NCBI GenBank assembly: GCA_030248215.1 | Contig: JASANG010001073.1 | Location: 186,001-250,000, forward strand | Reading direction: 5' to 3' | Source of the DNA: Enoplolaimus lenunculus | Lineage: Eukaryota; Nematoda; Enoplea; Enoplida; Thoracostomopsidae | Length of the DNA: 64,000 nucleotides | Part shown: piece after piece, positions 38,501 to 48,569 of the stretch | How positions within the stretch are numbered: position 1 is the stretch's first letter | How the letters are laid out: the number at the start of each line of letters is the position of its first letter | Position numbers and translations under genes: made by a program | Notes under the pieces: model-generated | The model's input: the letters and a program-made list of their open reading frames with translations, nothing else | The model's database searches: none | What the model was told of the DNA's origin: nothing

Positions 38501-41500
38501 GATTTGTTTAACAACTGTTACCAGTAATAATTCTCGCGCGACAAGTTTAGTTCCGCTATTCGGGGTAGTAATGATACTGACTTATTTTACTACACCCCAG
38601 GTTGGTTTCTGTTCAGTATATTAACACGAAAGCTTCTCAAGCTCATTCTTACGACTAGGCTTAGGCTTAGGAATATGTTTATATTGGTGTCACGGCCTTG
38701 TTCTATACGTTGGTCTCTGATTCTGACCATAACGGCTGATTCTTTATCGTGCTGAGCTATAGGAACACACGAATGTGTCAATGTTCTACCGCCACCTGAC
38801 ACTGGCAGCCAAGCGGCAAGGTCACTCATTCTAAAATTAGCTTATAGAAATGTGGTCTAAATAAAAGCATTTTAGTGTTTTGCTATACAGTGATAACTTA
38901 TTCGTTAAATGCAGCACAATATAGTTTGTTATAGTTGACAACGACCACAGCCTGTGTTTCAAAATGTTAAATTTTCTTTTGCGTTGATTTTATGCCGAAA
39001 ACAAGTTGACTATGTGAACGGTGGCTTAATAGCCAATAATGAGATCGTAGCAAGAGTCATTTTCTTGAAGATTTAACGGTGTTCCACAATTTGAACGGTA
39101 ATGCAACTTTTCACAGGGCTTCTTATGGTTAAACCAGTGTGTTTCAATTGTGTTGTGAATTTTTATTTCGTTTCAGAGTTACAGTATTTTGAGGCTTGCG
39201 ATAATTTCAATCTTGACCGCGGCGGTCGTTTGCTTTAATATCTGGCAGACACCGAAATTAATACAACACATCGATGGTTCGTGCAACAAAACTACGCCGA
39301 ATCGTACGGAAATCTCAGGTATAATGGAACAATTGAACTTACGGTCCACGACTCGGCATTTTAGTAGTTTAAATGTGTACCTTTTACCCTAAACCAAAAG
39401 TTCAAGCTTAATGCCTTGTAATCGTAGTCGTTCCGACTATAAATCGACGACTTTATTTGAGACTCGCTATATTCATGAGTGGAATTTGTTGCGGGTACTT
39501 GTTGCGCTTACAAAAATTTTGAATTTTTCTTAAATTACAAAGCGTTTTGCTTTGGTTTAGAAATTGAAATTTCTTCAGTTTTCGACATTGAACATTTGTT
39601 TTGACGCCATTATAATACAAGTTAGTGCTTTCATGCAGTTTGATCGTTAAATAAATAAAGCAACTTGTTACGACTGCGAATAACGGAGACGTATTCTTGA
39701 ACATAAAAGGTAGAATGTCTATTGCATTATAACTATCCCATTAGACCAGGCACGTAGCTAGCTCACCTTGCTAAAGATGGTGTAAAATTTTTAGGAGGGG
39801 CATACCAGGGTTTTCGCTGTTTTCAAACAAGGTTGAAAATTTTCTGGGGGGGGGGCAAAATTTTTTCACTATGGGAGCTGAGCCTCCCCCCATGCCTACG
39901 GGCCGGCATTAGCCAAACTCGTAACGCAGTGACATATACACTGCAAAAAATGGTGAGTCAAATTAACTCTCTCCGAAATAGATTCTATGGGACGACACAA
40001 ACTGAGTCAAATTCGCCTCCGCCAGAGTCAAACGTGCGACTCAGTGAGTCAAATTTGGACCACATTTTTTGCAGTGTACAGATTTTGATGTATAGTGAAC
40101 AAATATTTTACAAGTTCCAAAATTTAGATGACAAAGCACAAAAATCGGGCACGCGATTGCATTTTTTTGCAACTCGATACTGCTTCATTTTTATATTTGA
40201 AATAACTTTATACATTTTAGAATATTCGTTTAATATTTGGCAAATCAATTACATTACAATCAGCAGTGGTGTTGTGATTGGAATTCTTTGTCGAATTAGT
40301 GAAAAACAGCGGCGATTAGCGTTTTACGATGTTTGGACGATAGTCAGTCGAGTTGCTGTCAATAAAGTTAGTTGAAATTAATAATTTAGCAATGGTCTTT
40401 ACTTTGCTGCACCAGATAAAACGGACCCGCAGCCAGGAAGGTGTTGGAACGGTACACAACTGGTATAAAAGATTCACCAAATTTTATTTCCTTTTAAAAA
40501 CATTCGCTTCAGTTTGTATATTATTAAAAATTATTCCATGTCATCAATACAATTTTTTGCTCTGGTTTAGAATGTGTTATAAACTAAAATGTATTCTAAA
40601 ATACAAATAAAGCAATAGTAGTCAGTTAATTTTTGCACCGCCAATAAGTTTTGCGCCGTTCACAATATAAAGTTCCGGCCGGCCAAAACAACCGTTGTAG
40701 GTCAGAGTGAAACTTATTAACATGTTATATACAGCTGATGTATGCATTCGAGTTCGTTCAGGGTAGAATTGGAACTTTCAGACAAAGCTATCAATAGCGT
40801 TAGAACTTGCCGACAACATTGTACCTCAGTTCGCTCGCGAACGCTGTATAGCCAGTGGTGGACTGTACGCAGAAGAGCTGGAAAATACGACAATACTATT
40901 CGCTGAAATATCCAACTGGTCTCACAGATGGGATGAAGGTGAACGCAATTGGATAGCTCTACATCAAGTATTTTGTGAATTTGACAATTTAATACGACAT
41001 AGTGCTAAAGCAGCAGGGATTGGAAAAATAAAAACAACAAATGCGACGTATATGGTTGCAACTCGACTCAGTTTATCTTCAAATCCTGTAGAAACCAATC
41101 AGCGTCGACTAATTTCTAGTGAAACCGAAACTCGAAGGCTTGCTCAAGATATCGATCGGATGATTAAGTTCGGATTGCAACTCCAGCGAGTTTTGGACGA
41201 ATTTAATTTGAGAAATTTTCAATCTATTGATCCAAATTATAGACTAAGACTTAAAATTGGAATCAACTGTGGTTCAGCTTGTGCAGGAATTATTGGCCAA
41301 TCAAAGTTGTATTACGATATTTGGGGAGCTTCGGTGAGCGTTGCTTCTCGAATGGTAGGATCAGCACTTGACGATTGTATACAAATGCCAGAGTGGGTTG
41401 CTTTGTGGTCGCTTTTGGCTCCTGATAATTATGGTAGTTTTCAATTTTGCGAACGGATTCTAAAACCAGTGAAAGGCGTTGAGAATGGCATGCATACCGT

Positions 41501-41522
41501 TTTGTTAAAGCTACGCGACTGA
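32556..41522 (+). CDS. second ADCY9-like adenylyl cyclase paralogue with altered C2 site
   Basis: Head-to-head paralogue of the minus-strand cyclase. Exons: 32556-32936, 33854-34280, 35016-35220, 36140-36357, 37222-37404, 37632-37754, 37801-38600, 39177-39376 (or 39318), 40075-40366, 40782-41522. Phases join to about 1,190 aa. Order: first helix block, linker ending PKFVYDMFM, C1a (VSILFADLIGSVELCS, VSTIGDCYYCVCG, MRIGVHTG, then FDILSEAVYIANQM), Asn/Ser-rich C1b, second helix block, C2 (GKIKTTNATYMVA, YYDIWGASVSVASRM). Both C1a metal Asp remain, but the GFT after FADI is gone, SNDV became SEAV, and the C2 catalytic Asn (TVN) is Ser. Activity may be weak or absent; it could act as a partner subunit. 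The start is unsure: 32556 ATG, or an exon opening at 32617 after TTAATGCAG (phase 1, as in the paralogue). One junction (39376/40075) is tentative. No Gly-rich insertions. Confidence 0.88.
33197..33552. mobile_element. hAT-like non-autonomous element
   Basis: CAGAGTGTAAACGGATGG at the left and ATCCGGTTACACCGTG at the right, flanked by CATTATCG and CATTATAG (8 bp, one mismatch). It lies in the intron between the first two plus-strand cyclase exons. Same family as 4777-5109 and 31791-32178. Confidence 0.8.
35906..35950. mobile_element. half copy of the TA-flanked palindromic MITE
   Basis: Only one arm remains (GCCTATTTCGGAGAAAGTCA...CCATTTTTTACAGTG followed by TA). Located in the cyclase intron between the two C1a exons. 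Its end again reads as a T-rich stretch plus ACAG, a potential cryptic acceptor. Confidence 0.8.
37755..37800 (+). other. 46-nt intron in plus-strand cyclase
   Basis: GTGAGTACC donor and TTCTATTTCAG acceptor bound a 46-nt intron. Removing it joins phase 1 to phase 1 (WVG-C-KPTY) and links two long frames that otherwise overlap out of register. It probably corresponds to the intron between exons 9 and 10 of the paralogue (also phase 1). Confidence 0.75.
39747..39906. repeat. GTAGCCAG-type dispersed repeat, copy 2
   Basis: GCACGTAGCTAGCTCACC...GGTTGAAAATTTTCTGGGGG...CATGCCTACGGGCC. It lies in the plus-strand cyclase intron directly upstream of the MITE at 39939-40076. Confidence 0.7.
39939..40076. 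mobile_element. palindromic MITE supplying a cyclase splice acceptor
   Basis: 138-bp copy with CACTGCAAAAAATGGTGAGT and CACATTTTTTGCAGTG ends and TA on both sides. The terminal TTTTTTGCAG is the best acceptor for the following cyclase exon, which would start at 40075, inside the element's last two bases. See the finding on this junction. Confidence 0.85.
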
Positions 41523-42541
41523 ACGAAGATTTGTTTCCGTGTATATCCCAGTCAAATGGTTGCAATCTATATGATTAATGCTAGAATGCCCCGCATACGT
41601 ATTTTGGGTAACGTTTCAGCATTACTTTTTTATAATATTTGTTAGAACAGAAAGGTGATTGTTCTATGAAAAGAAAATTTGTATGCAGATTGTTGAACAT
41701 TCGCTAACTTTTAGGCATTGCGCAAAGCCGGCTGACTAGTATCGATTGCTAACTAAAACTATAGCGCAAAGTTTTTCATTTATTCAAAATTATCGATTAC
41801 TATGTGTTCCAGTTCAACTGAAACAGATTTGAATTTGAATTCGCGCATCTATGAAGTCATTGTCGATGCAGTATTTGAGTACAAAGCTGTTGGTTTTTTG
41901 GGCTATGATCATAAGAGAGATACAGAGAGAAGTTTACAAATGCCCCGTGGCACAGGGGAAGGGATCATTGTTGATAAAGATTAGAAATTTCTCTGAATCC
42001 GCAAACTTTTCAAGCATATTTATTGTATCAGTTGTTTTCCGGAGTCCTCTCATGCACAAGACCCTCAACCAGCTGAACCGTGGTATTGATGGGCAGCAAA
42101 GAATACAACAGTTACACGATTTCGTTAACCTAGGGCAGAGAGTACATTCGCAGTTTCATAGGGTGTGTGGTATGCTACTTATATTGTCCTTTTGATTCGT
42201 TTTAAACATTTCAATACAGAACCGTAGTTATATTCTGTTAAAAGGTAATTTATTAAAGGTACGTAAACGGCCTGTAATTATATTCACAACTAAATCAACG
42301 CCGGATGCACCTAAAACATGGAAGACGGACCAATCTTTCGCTCGACAGTCATAAGTACTTGCAAATTTTGAATCAGCTAATACAAGAATGTTCAAGTTTG
42401 ATACATTTGTGCTTGCCACTGTTCACTTGTTTGAAAACCTAGTAACTGGTGATAAGTGCTAAAAAACTTTAGAGAATGGGATCTTAGTGAACGGTGAATT
42501 CCCTAATTCTTCAATTATCAAGACTTAATATTTGCTCTCGT

Positions 42542-43972
42542 TCATGTGTGTTTTTCGTTCTTTTCTCTTTTCCGTCTGCGTTGCCATCGTGTTTTGCGTC
42601 TTTTCCTTATAACCAGATCATCACTTGCAACCCCTATTTTGCTGCTTGCCTTCGCTGAGCTCCTACTTTTGCTTCTAGACTTTCCTGGAGCTGCAGGAGC
42701 AGACTTGATAACTTTTGATGTTGACCGCCCACGGGAAGTGTTGGACTGCGCGGATTTTCCACTTGTTGACCTGTCTAGATCAACTATTCTAAAATCTTGA
42801 GTCGCTAGCTTAACTTTGTCTGCAAGTTTTTGTCTTGATTTTGGCTTTGCTGTTTTGATAATTTTTCGTTTTTCACTAGCAGTTGTCGCTGATTTCTTTT
42901 TGCGTTGAGATTTTCGATGTGCACGTTTAGTCGACAGGCTATTGCTTGCTGTCCTATGAACACCATTAGTGATCTTTTTGTCAAGTTTTTTATCATTCTG
43001 GATTTGTTTTCTTTCTTTTACATTTTGGCCTTCTTTTCGTTCTTTTAGCTTCGACACTGACTTGCCAAATTTCAAATCGGGTTTTAATTTAGTGTCTGAT
43101 TTTCGGTACGATGCAACTTGCTCTACAGTTTCCAGTAAATCTTGTAGCTTTTTCGTTGCTTGTTTTTTCTGTATCGTTCGTTGTTTTTGTTGTTGCTGTT
43201 GACTTTTCTCATCGTCAATGGGTAGTTTTGATTTTTGAACAGCTAATTCCTTTGTCTTTAATTTTCCCTCAGTTGTTTTGTTCTTGATAGCCATTGTGCC
43301 AACTTTCGGGCTAGAGCTTCGTTTTGGCACTGTCGATTTCCGCACACCATGAGCATGCTTGTCTGGCTCTTCGGTGTCCGTAATATGTCGCTTTGATGCA
43401 TTTTGGTGGAATTCGACAAATCTTACTTTTTGCTGTTGTTCCTGTTTTTGGTGTCCTCGTTGACTAATTCGATTTTTCACGTTTTTCTCGTCTATTATGC
43501 AATAATTCGCTGCCGATATTAATTGCTGTCCTTCCCAGCTGTGCGCAGGCAGTAACTGTTCGCGATTCAACTCTAGGTCTGAGACTTGACTCCGTGTTCG
43601 AGTCTGATCGTAAGCTTGTTGATTTTTGATCGCTACGCAGAGGCGGTGTTTTCGCAAAACTACTGCTTTTGAGAACGGACGTAGTCGGCTGAGTTCGCTA
43701 GTTTTAGTATGTAAGTTGGGCCGGACAGTCTGAAAGTCCTCAGTTGCAGTGACTGGATGCTTTTCGATGCTGTTTTTGATGTTGTTGTCCTCGTCGTCGT
43801 TGTGGTTATTGCCGCTGCTGCTGTTGTTTTTGTTCTTTTTGGTGCTTTTGTTTTTGTTCTTTTTGTCATCATAATTGTTATTGTTTGAATCAATAGTACA
43901 CTTTGGAACGATACTCTTTAGCTCAATAGTAACTGCTTTACGTGGTTTACTCGAATGAGCAGTTGGCTTCAT
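42542..43972 (-). CDS. intronless highly basic low-complexity protein, 476 aa
   Basis: A single uninterrupted frame, unusually long for this AT-rich sequence, from ATG (MKPTAHSSKPRKAV) to TGA. Very rich in Lys, Arg, Ser, Gln and Asn. It has an Asn/Asp/Lys tract around residues 28-70, short Gln runs (QKQEQQQ, SQQQQQKQR), a KKLQDLLETVEQVASYRK stretch that could form a short helix, Ser/Arg repeats (GKSRSKSRSSAKASS) and a strongly basic C-terminus (RKRRKTRWQRRRKREKNE) that would serve as a nuclear or nucleolar signal or bind nucleic acid. No domain recognised. It converges with the plus-strand cyclase, stop to stop about 1.0 kb apart. The lack of introns among intron-rich neighbours may mean a retrocopy, a single-exon gene or part of a larger gene. 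Confidence 0.55.
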   Translation of the reverse strand: MKPTAHSSKPRKAVTIELKSIVPKCTIDSNNNNYDDKKNKNKSTKKNKNNSSSGNNHNDDEDNNIKNSIEKHPVTATEDFQTVRPNLHTKTSELSRLRPFSKAVVLRKHRLCVAIKNQQAYDQTRTRSQVSDLELNREQLLPAHSWEGQQLISAANYCIIDEKNVKNRISQRGHQKQEQQQKVRFVEFHQNASKRHITDTEEPDKHAHGVRKSTVPKRSSSPKVGTMAIKNKTTEGKLKTKELAVQKSKLPIDDEKSQQQQQKQRTIQKKQATKKLQDLLETVEQVASYRKSDTKLKPDLKFGKSVSKLKERKEGQNVKERKQIQNDKKLDKKITNGVHRTASNSLSTKRAHRKSQRKKKSATTASEKRKIIKTAKPKSRQKLADKVKLATQDFRIVDLDRSTSGKSAQSNTSRGRSTSKVIKSAPAAPGKSRSKSRSSAKASSKIGVASDDLVIRKRRKTRWQRRRKREKNEKHT

Positions 43973-44420
43973 TGTTCCGTTGGAAAATTGCCAAAGGTTT
44001 ACCAGAGGTTGGCTGCCTTTGTGCGATAAATTGATTTTGCTTCGAAAACTTTGTCATCTGCGTCTAAATCGCGGCTCATGTAAAGATGAAAGGGGGACGT
44101 TTTCCTGTGGGACTGTAATATTGTAAGCTTTAGCTTTAGACTAATTTCTTGGTTAGACTTATGCTTAGATATCAACTCATCCTTACGCGTTGGCTTCGGC
44201 TTCGGCTTAGGCGTACTATTGTTACGGCCCTGTTCTATACATTGGCCAAAATTGTTAACGTGATATTGCTATCACAGGTTTAAACGTATTATGCAGCAGT
44301 GGTCACGGAATGCTTAAGGTAGCCCCGATGCACGCCTGAACTAAGCTTACAAAAGACGAAATTTGCTCTGCAGCCTTAATAATTTGTCTGATTGCAGTTC
44401 CATTCATATCCAAATGAAAT

Positions 44421-44758
44421 GAGTGGTCCTAGTTGCAAACCCTGCCCTTAAACGTTTTGTCAGTCTAGGTAGAAGCCGGGACTTCAGAACTTTTCACTAC
44501 GCAGCTGAAAAAGCTGGTATGCAGCGGTTGCTCGAACAAACTGCCGAAGGATTCCAAGGCAAGAGCCTACCACTGCACCAAGTAGCCCGCCTGTCAAACT
44601 GCTTTTTTCGTAAACTATATATGTCGACAGTATGCTTCCTGCTGGCCGCTGGCATATACCTGTACAGCGCACTGCATTATATTGGTGTGCACATAAGGGA
44701 CAAGCATGTCTCACGTGCTTACACGTATAACAAAATAATTACCTATCTAAAGCAGTAA
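44421..44758 (+). CDS. possible exon of a small membrane protein
   Basis: Open stretch ending in TAA at 44758, with balanced codon use and higher GC than its surroundings. The frame contains HYAAEKAGMQRLLEQTAEGF, a hydrophobic helix (STVCFLLAAGIYLYSALHYI) and a basic end (RDKHVSRAYTYNKIITYLKQ). There is no in-frame ATG before residue 33 and a stop lies immediately upstream, so if real it begins inside an exon after a weak acceptor (GTCCTAG at about 44431) or at the internal Met. Shape suggests a small single-pass, possibly mitochondrial, protein; I do not recognise the family. Confidence 0.32.
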
Positions 44759-44864
44759 TTTTACGGCGACACTGATTTCTACTAAACTTAAAAATTAATC
44801 TTTATATCCACAATCCGCGTTTACAGCCGTGTAGAAACTAGAAGGGCTATGAGCAGATGCTCTA

Positions 44865-45190
44865 CTGTGTTCACCCAAATAAGAGGGGGAGGGGTAATAA
44901 GAGGAGAAAGTCCCCATTTTGAGTCCGGATCAATTGGAGTCCCTATTCCTAATAAGAGTCCGTAAGCGGATAGAGTCCCTAAACCCTAATCAGAGTCCAT
45001 AAATGTCAAATAACCCTAATTATAACGCATAAACGACTGCAGGACCAAATAACTTGAGTTTGAAACCTTAAAGCGTACTTAAACTTTGAAAGTGCATTCC
45101 TAAGTATAACCTTGTATTATCGTTCAAACCGAATAACGAGGGGGGCTTCCCTTTTGAGAGGCCAAAAAATATCAGTCTCCCCTAGGTTAT
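44865..45190. mobile_element. TA-flanked 0.43-kb MITE family, truncated copy
   Basis: CTGTGTTCACCCAAATAAGA, then TTGAGTCCGGATCAATTGGA and AGTCCGTAAGCGGATAGAGTC, matching the complete copy at 45988-46414. The right end is lost. Confidence 0.7.
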
Positions 45191-45474
45191 TGGACAACAA
45201 ATACAAATTAATATTTTAACAAATACCTAAACATACCTCAAAAAGGCAAATTGAGCTTATATTTAACGTTTGTGTACAATATTCATGTTTCATATAACCA
45301 AAATTGAACTCAAGTGAAATCCCAGCTTAATTGTTAACGTTAACAGTTTGTTATTGTAATTTTCGTTTAACGAACCTTACCATTTGCTTTGAATTATATT
45401 TTTATCAACACAACTTAATGTCGAAAGTTTAATACTTCAGTTTTATGTTATGTTTAATCAATCTGGAGTCGGTA

Positions 45475-45684
45475 CACTGCAAAAAATGCTGAGTCAAATT
45501 GACTCTCTCCGAAATAGGCTCTACGGGACTACACAAACTGAGTCAAATTCGACTCCAATAGAATCAAATTTGACTCGCTAAATCGCACGTTTGACTCTGG
45601 TGGAGTCGAATTTTGACTCAGTTTGTGTAGTCCCGTAGAGCCTATTTCGGAGGGAGTCAATTTGACTCACCATTTTTTGCAGTG
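45475..45684. mobile_element. palindromic TA-flanked MITE, long copy
   Basis: 210-bp copy with CACTGCAAAAAATGCTGAGT at the left and CACCATTTTTTGCAGTG at the right, TA on both sides, and nearly perfect self-complementary arms. The best-preserved member of the family. Confidence 0.92.
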
Positions 45685-45987
45685 TACTGATTTAGTTTCA
45701 ATCCCAAAACAGTAATAATTTGATATATCAAAAAAGTTACCACCAATTTGTAAGGTTGCGTGAGCATTTTTTCTATTCCTGCCCACAAGAGGGAGAACTT
45801 TCCTGCATAAAATTTTTGGTCCATTCTGTTCTCCTCAGAGAGACTTTTTCTCCCTGAACCGCAAAGGAAAAGTTTTGTTTCATTGCGTTCTGCGAAGGCT
45901 GCCACCACTGAACTGCCCGAGTTCAAAGTATCCTCAACAGAATTTTGTGCGGTCGCTCCGATCAAGCAGCGACAGCGCCACACTCTA

Positions 45988-46414
45988 CTGTAGTGACAGA
46001 ATAAGAGGGGGTAAATAAAGGGGTCCCTATTTTGAGTCCCATTCAATTGGAATCCATATCCCTAATACGAGTCCGTAAGCGGATAGAGCCCTAAACCTAA
46101 TTAGAGTCCATAAATGTCAATTATCCCTAAATATAGCGCACTCCAGGCCCAAATAAAGTTAAGCTCGAAGCTTTAAAGCATACTTAAGTTTGAAGGTAAT
46201 TCCTAAGTTTAACCTTGCATTATATCGCTCAAGCTTTTGATTGAAGACCAATAAACATTTAATTTGTTGGATAGTTGCAGCACGGCATATATGTCAGTAG
46301 CGAAGGACGGCGGAGGGTGGGTTAAAAGTAAATAACTGTCCGTAACCGATTGACAGGGGCCCTGTGGAGAGACCAAATAAATATCAGCCCCCGCTCTTAT
46401 TCGGGTCACAACAG
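45988..46414. mobile_element. TA-flanked 0.43-kb MITE, complete copy
   Basis: CTGTAGTGACAGAATAAGAG at the left and CTTATTCGGGTCACAACAG at the right with TA duplicated. It repeats AGTCC and CCCTAA words internally. No protein is encoded. An inverted relative lies at 56037-56450. Confidence 0.85.
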
Positions 46415-46657
46415 TACACTAAGTTACTTATTACTGAACACTTCTGTTAAATATATAAAATAACTTTGATGCTGTGTTTTCGTGGCCTAGTATGAGCAGT
46501 CGATGTTGTTCTTCGAGTCTCTTCGCCTTGCAGTGTGCCCGGAGGAGCGGTAGCCCCCTGATTGAACAATAAACGTGCCCATACCGCAGTGTTCTATGAA
46601 GGAGGAAGCGAAATAGTGTTGTAGAGTTTTACGTTGAAATGGACAATAGGTGTTCTA

Positions 46658-46886
46658 AGGGTTGTGCCATACTTTTTTCAACGTGCGGCGCTGTCCGTCA
46701 CCCTTACGGTACCGTCCGGCGCCGACCGTCACCGTGCGGTATTGTACGCAAATAACTCACGTACGATGACGTATGGTGACGGACGGTGACGGATGGCGCC
46801 GTACTGGTGACGGATGGTGACGGACGGCGTTGTACGAGCGACGAACGGCGACGGACGGCGCCGTACGTCGAGTATAGCGCAACCCT
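46658..46886. mobile_element. GC-rich palindromic MITE built of GACGGATGG-like repeats
   Basis: AAGGGTTGTGCCATAC at one end and GTATAGCGCAACCCT at the other are inverted ends. The interior is strikingly GC-rich and self-complementary: GTCCGTCACC on the left arm, then tandem GTGACGGACG/GGTGACGGATGG on the right, with GGCGCCGTAC at both arms. It stands out against the AT-rich surroundings. Confidence 0.75.
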
Positions 46887-47344
46887 AACAATTTTATCAT
46901 TTTCAAAAAATATACAAACATCAATCGATTTTGAGTCTGTAGTTCAAAAGTATAGCCATTTGCTTGCAGAATGCACTATTGATAATACTTGTGTCAGATT
47001 TCATATTTGACGCATTTGTCAAATTTATCTTCGAAAATCATTCCGCTCACAAGTAGAATATTTCCGTATGCTGTATATATTTATATATTTTGTTTCCTGT
47101 GGTCTATGATATATTTCACGGCAGCAGACGGATGTTGCCTCAGTTATAAAATAACACGTACGCCAGCTTTCACATATATATTTTACTGTGTATTTAATGA
47201 AAAAATTCTTACTTAGTATCTATAACCCTTTCACTCATAGAGTATACTATGAGCAACTAAATACAATAATGTAAGAGCAATACACACCCTGTGACCAGTG
47301 TTCAAGGTTTATAACATATAAGCGCAGTGCAAAATCTCCACAAA

Positions 47345-47495
47345 ACGTGAGAGCCTACTCGGGCTCGAGCGTCCAGCTCCTATAGCTCAGTGGTCATCGT
47401 AAACGCCTCCCACCCGTGAGACTGGGGATCGAATCATTACCTTGAAATTACATCTCATATGAAATTGAAAATATTCATGTGAGAAAGGGTTAAAG
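47345..47495 (+). repeat. tRNA-containing SINE-like repeat, family B copy 2
   Basis: CCTATAGCTCAGTGGTCATC...GACTGGGGATCGAATC has clear A-box and B-box words. It is preceded by CTCGGGCTCGAGCGTCCAGC and followed by AAAATATTCATGTGAGAAAG, both shared (reversed) with 28570-28735. Confidence 0.7.
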
Positions 47496-48569
47496 TAATA
47501 AAATATTGTTTAAACGCATAAAACTTATAATTAATACGAAGTTACTGCTATCTGCATTATTTTTGACAAATATTTTCAACTTTTTCTTCATTTTGCTTTA
47601 CTACATCTTGCCCGGTTTTCTATTATTCACTCCTAATTTAGGTTTTATAATTCGTTGAGGCTGAATAGAACCTAAATTATACATTTCTCTGAGGGCTTGT
47701 TGATAAAAAAACTCGTTAAATATGACAGTAAAAAGCGTTATTGCGTAAACACAAATTGATTGAAAAGGTATTCACACTGCGGTGACAGGTACTGCCCGTG
47801 ACTTTGCCGCAGATTAGTTTCCGTATGTTTCATTGATTATTAAATCTCGAGGGTATGTGTATGGTTGTTAATAGTTCAGTTCTACTGCCTCTAGTAATTT
47901 AACGGGAGTCATGGTCAAGATAAGTTCACTGTGGAACGTTTTTTAATGAATCATCTACGCTATAATGCGTACACCAATGTGGTCGCTCTCATCCTTTGCC
48001 AGGACGCCATTTTCACGCACTCTAGATTTCGCGCATTCAATGGCAGCAGGTTCACATTTTGATGTGTGGACAAACAATACACTGCTTATCCATCAATGAT
48101 TTTGTCCTCACCCGCTAGGTACCATACTTTATTGTCTCGAGTCCCTAGAAAGGTACTAGGAGAAATCTATAGACTATTGGTATAAAATATGCAAATGCAC
48201 AAAAAATTTTACACGTGTTTGTGTATATTTTGTAAGTGTATTGCTACAGTACCGTATTGTCCTGAGTCCTTTTAAAGGGTATTGTTTTGTCCAGAAGGGA
48301 GTACAAGGGAGTGTGGACAAGAAACTATTAGTTTTTACAGCTGTTTAATGTACTCACGCTGTTGCAACGGCGTTGATTTGCACCATGTTTCAAAGGCAGT
48401 GGGCGGAAAAATTTTCAGCAGGCGCGTGCAGTATAGCGTAGACGATCCATAAACGCGAGGTTTAAAATTTTGCTCAAATTAAAATTCGATAGTGCACGCG
48501 CAGCCAAGATTCCAAACCTTTTTACTGCCAGTATTTCAGTTTAAAAAACGACAATATGTAATTTGCAGT

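Noticed and set aside
39833-40375. A 180-codon continuous frame as one exon
   Set aside because: Its first 80 codons read through the GTAGCCAG-type repeat and the palindromic MITE. Only the part after 40075 aligns with the cyclase paralogue.
41802-42195. Frames between the plus-strand cyclase and the basic protein
   Set aside because: Short, overlapping, no motif and no splice structure.
42969-43202. Plus-strand frames within 42546-43202
   Set aside because: Antisense shadows of the long Lys-rich minus-strand frame.
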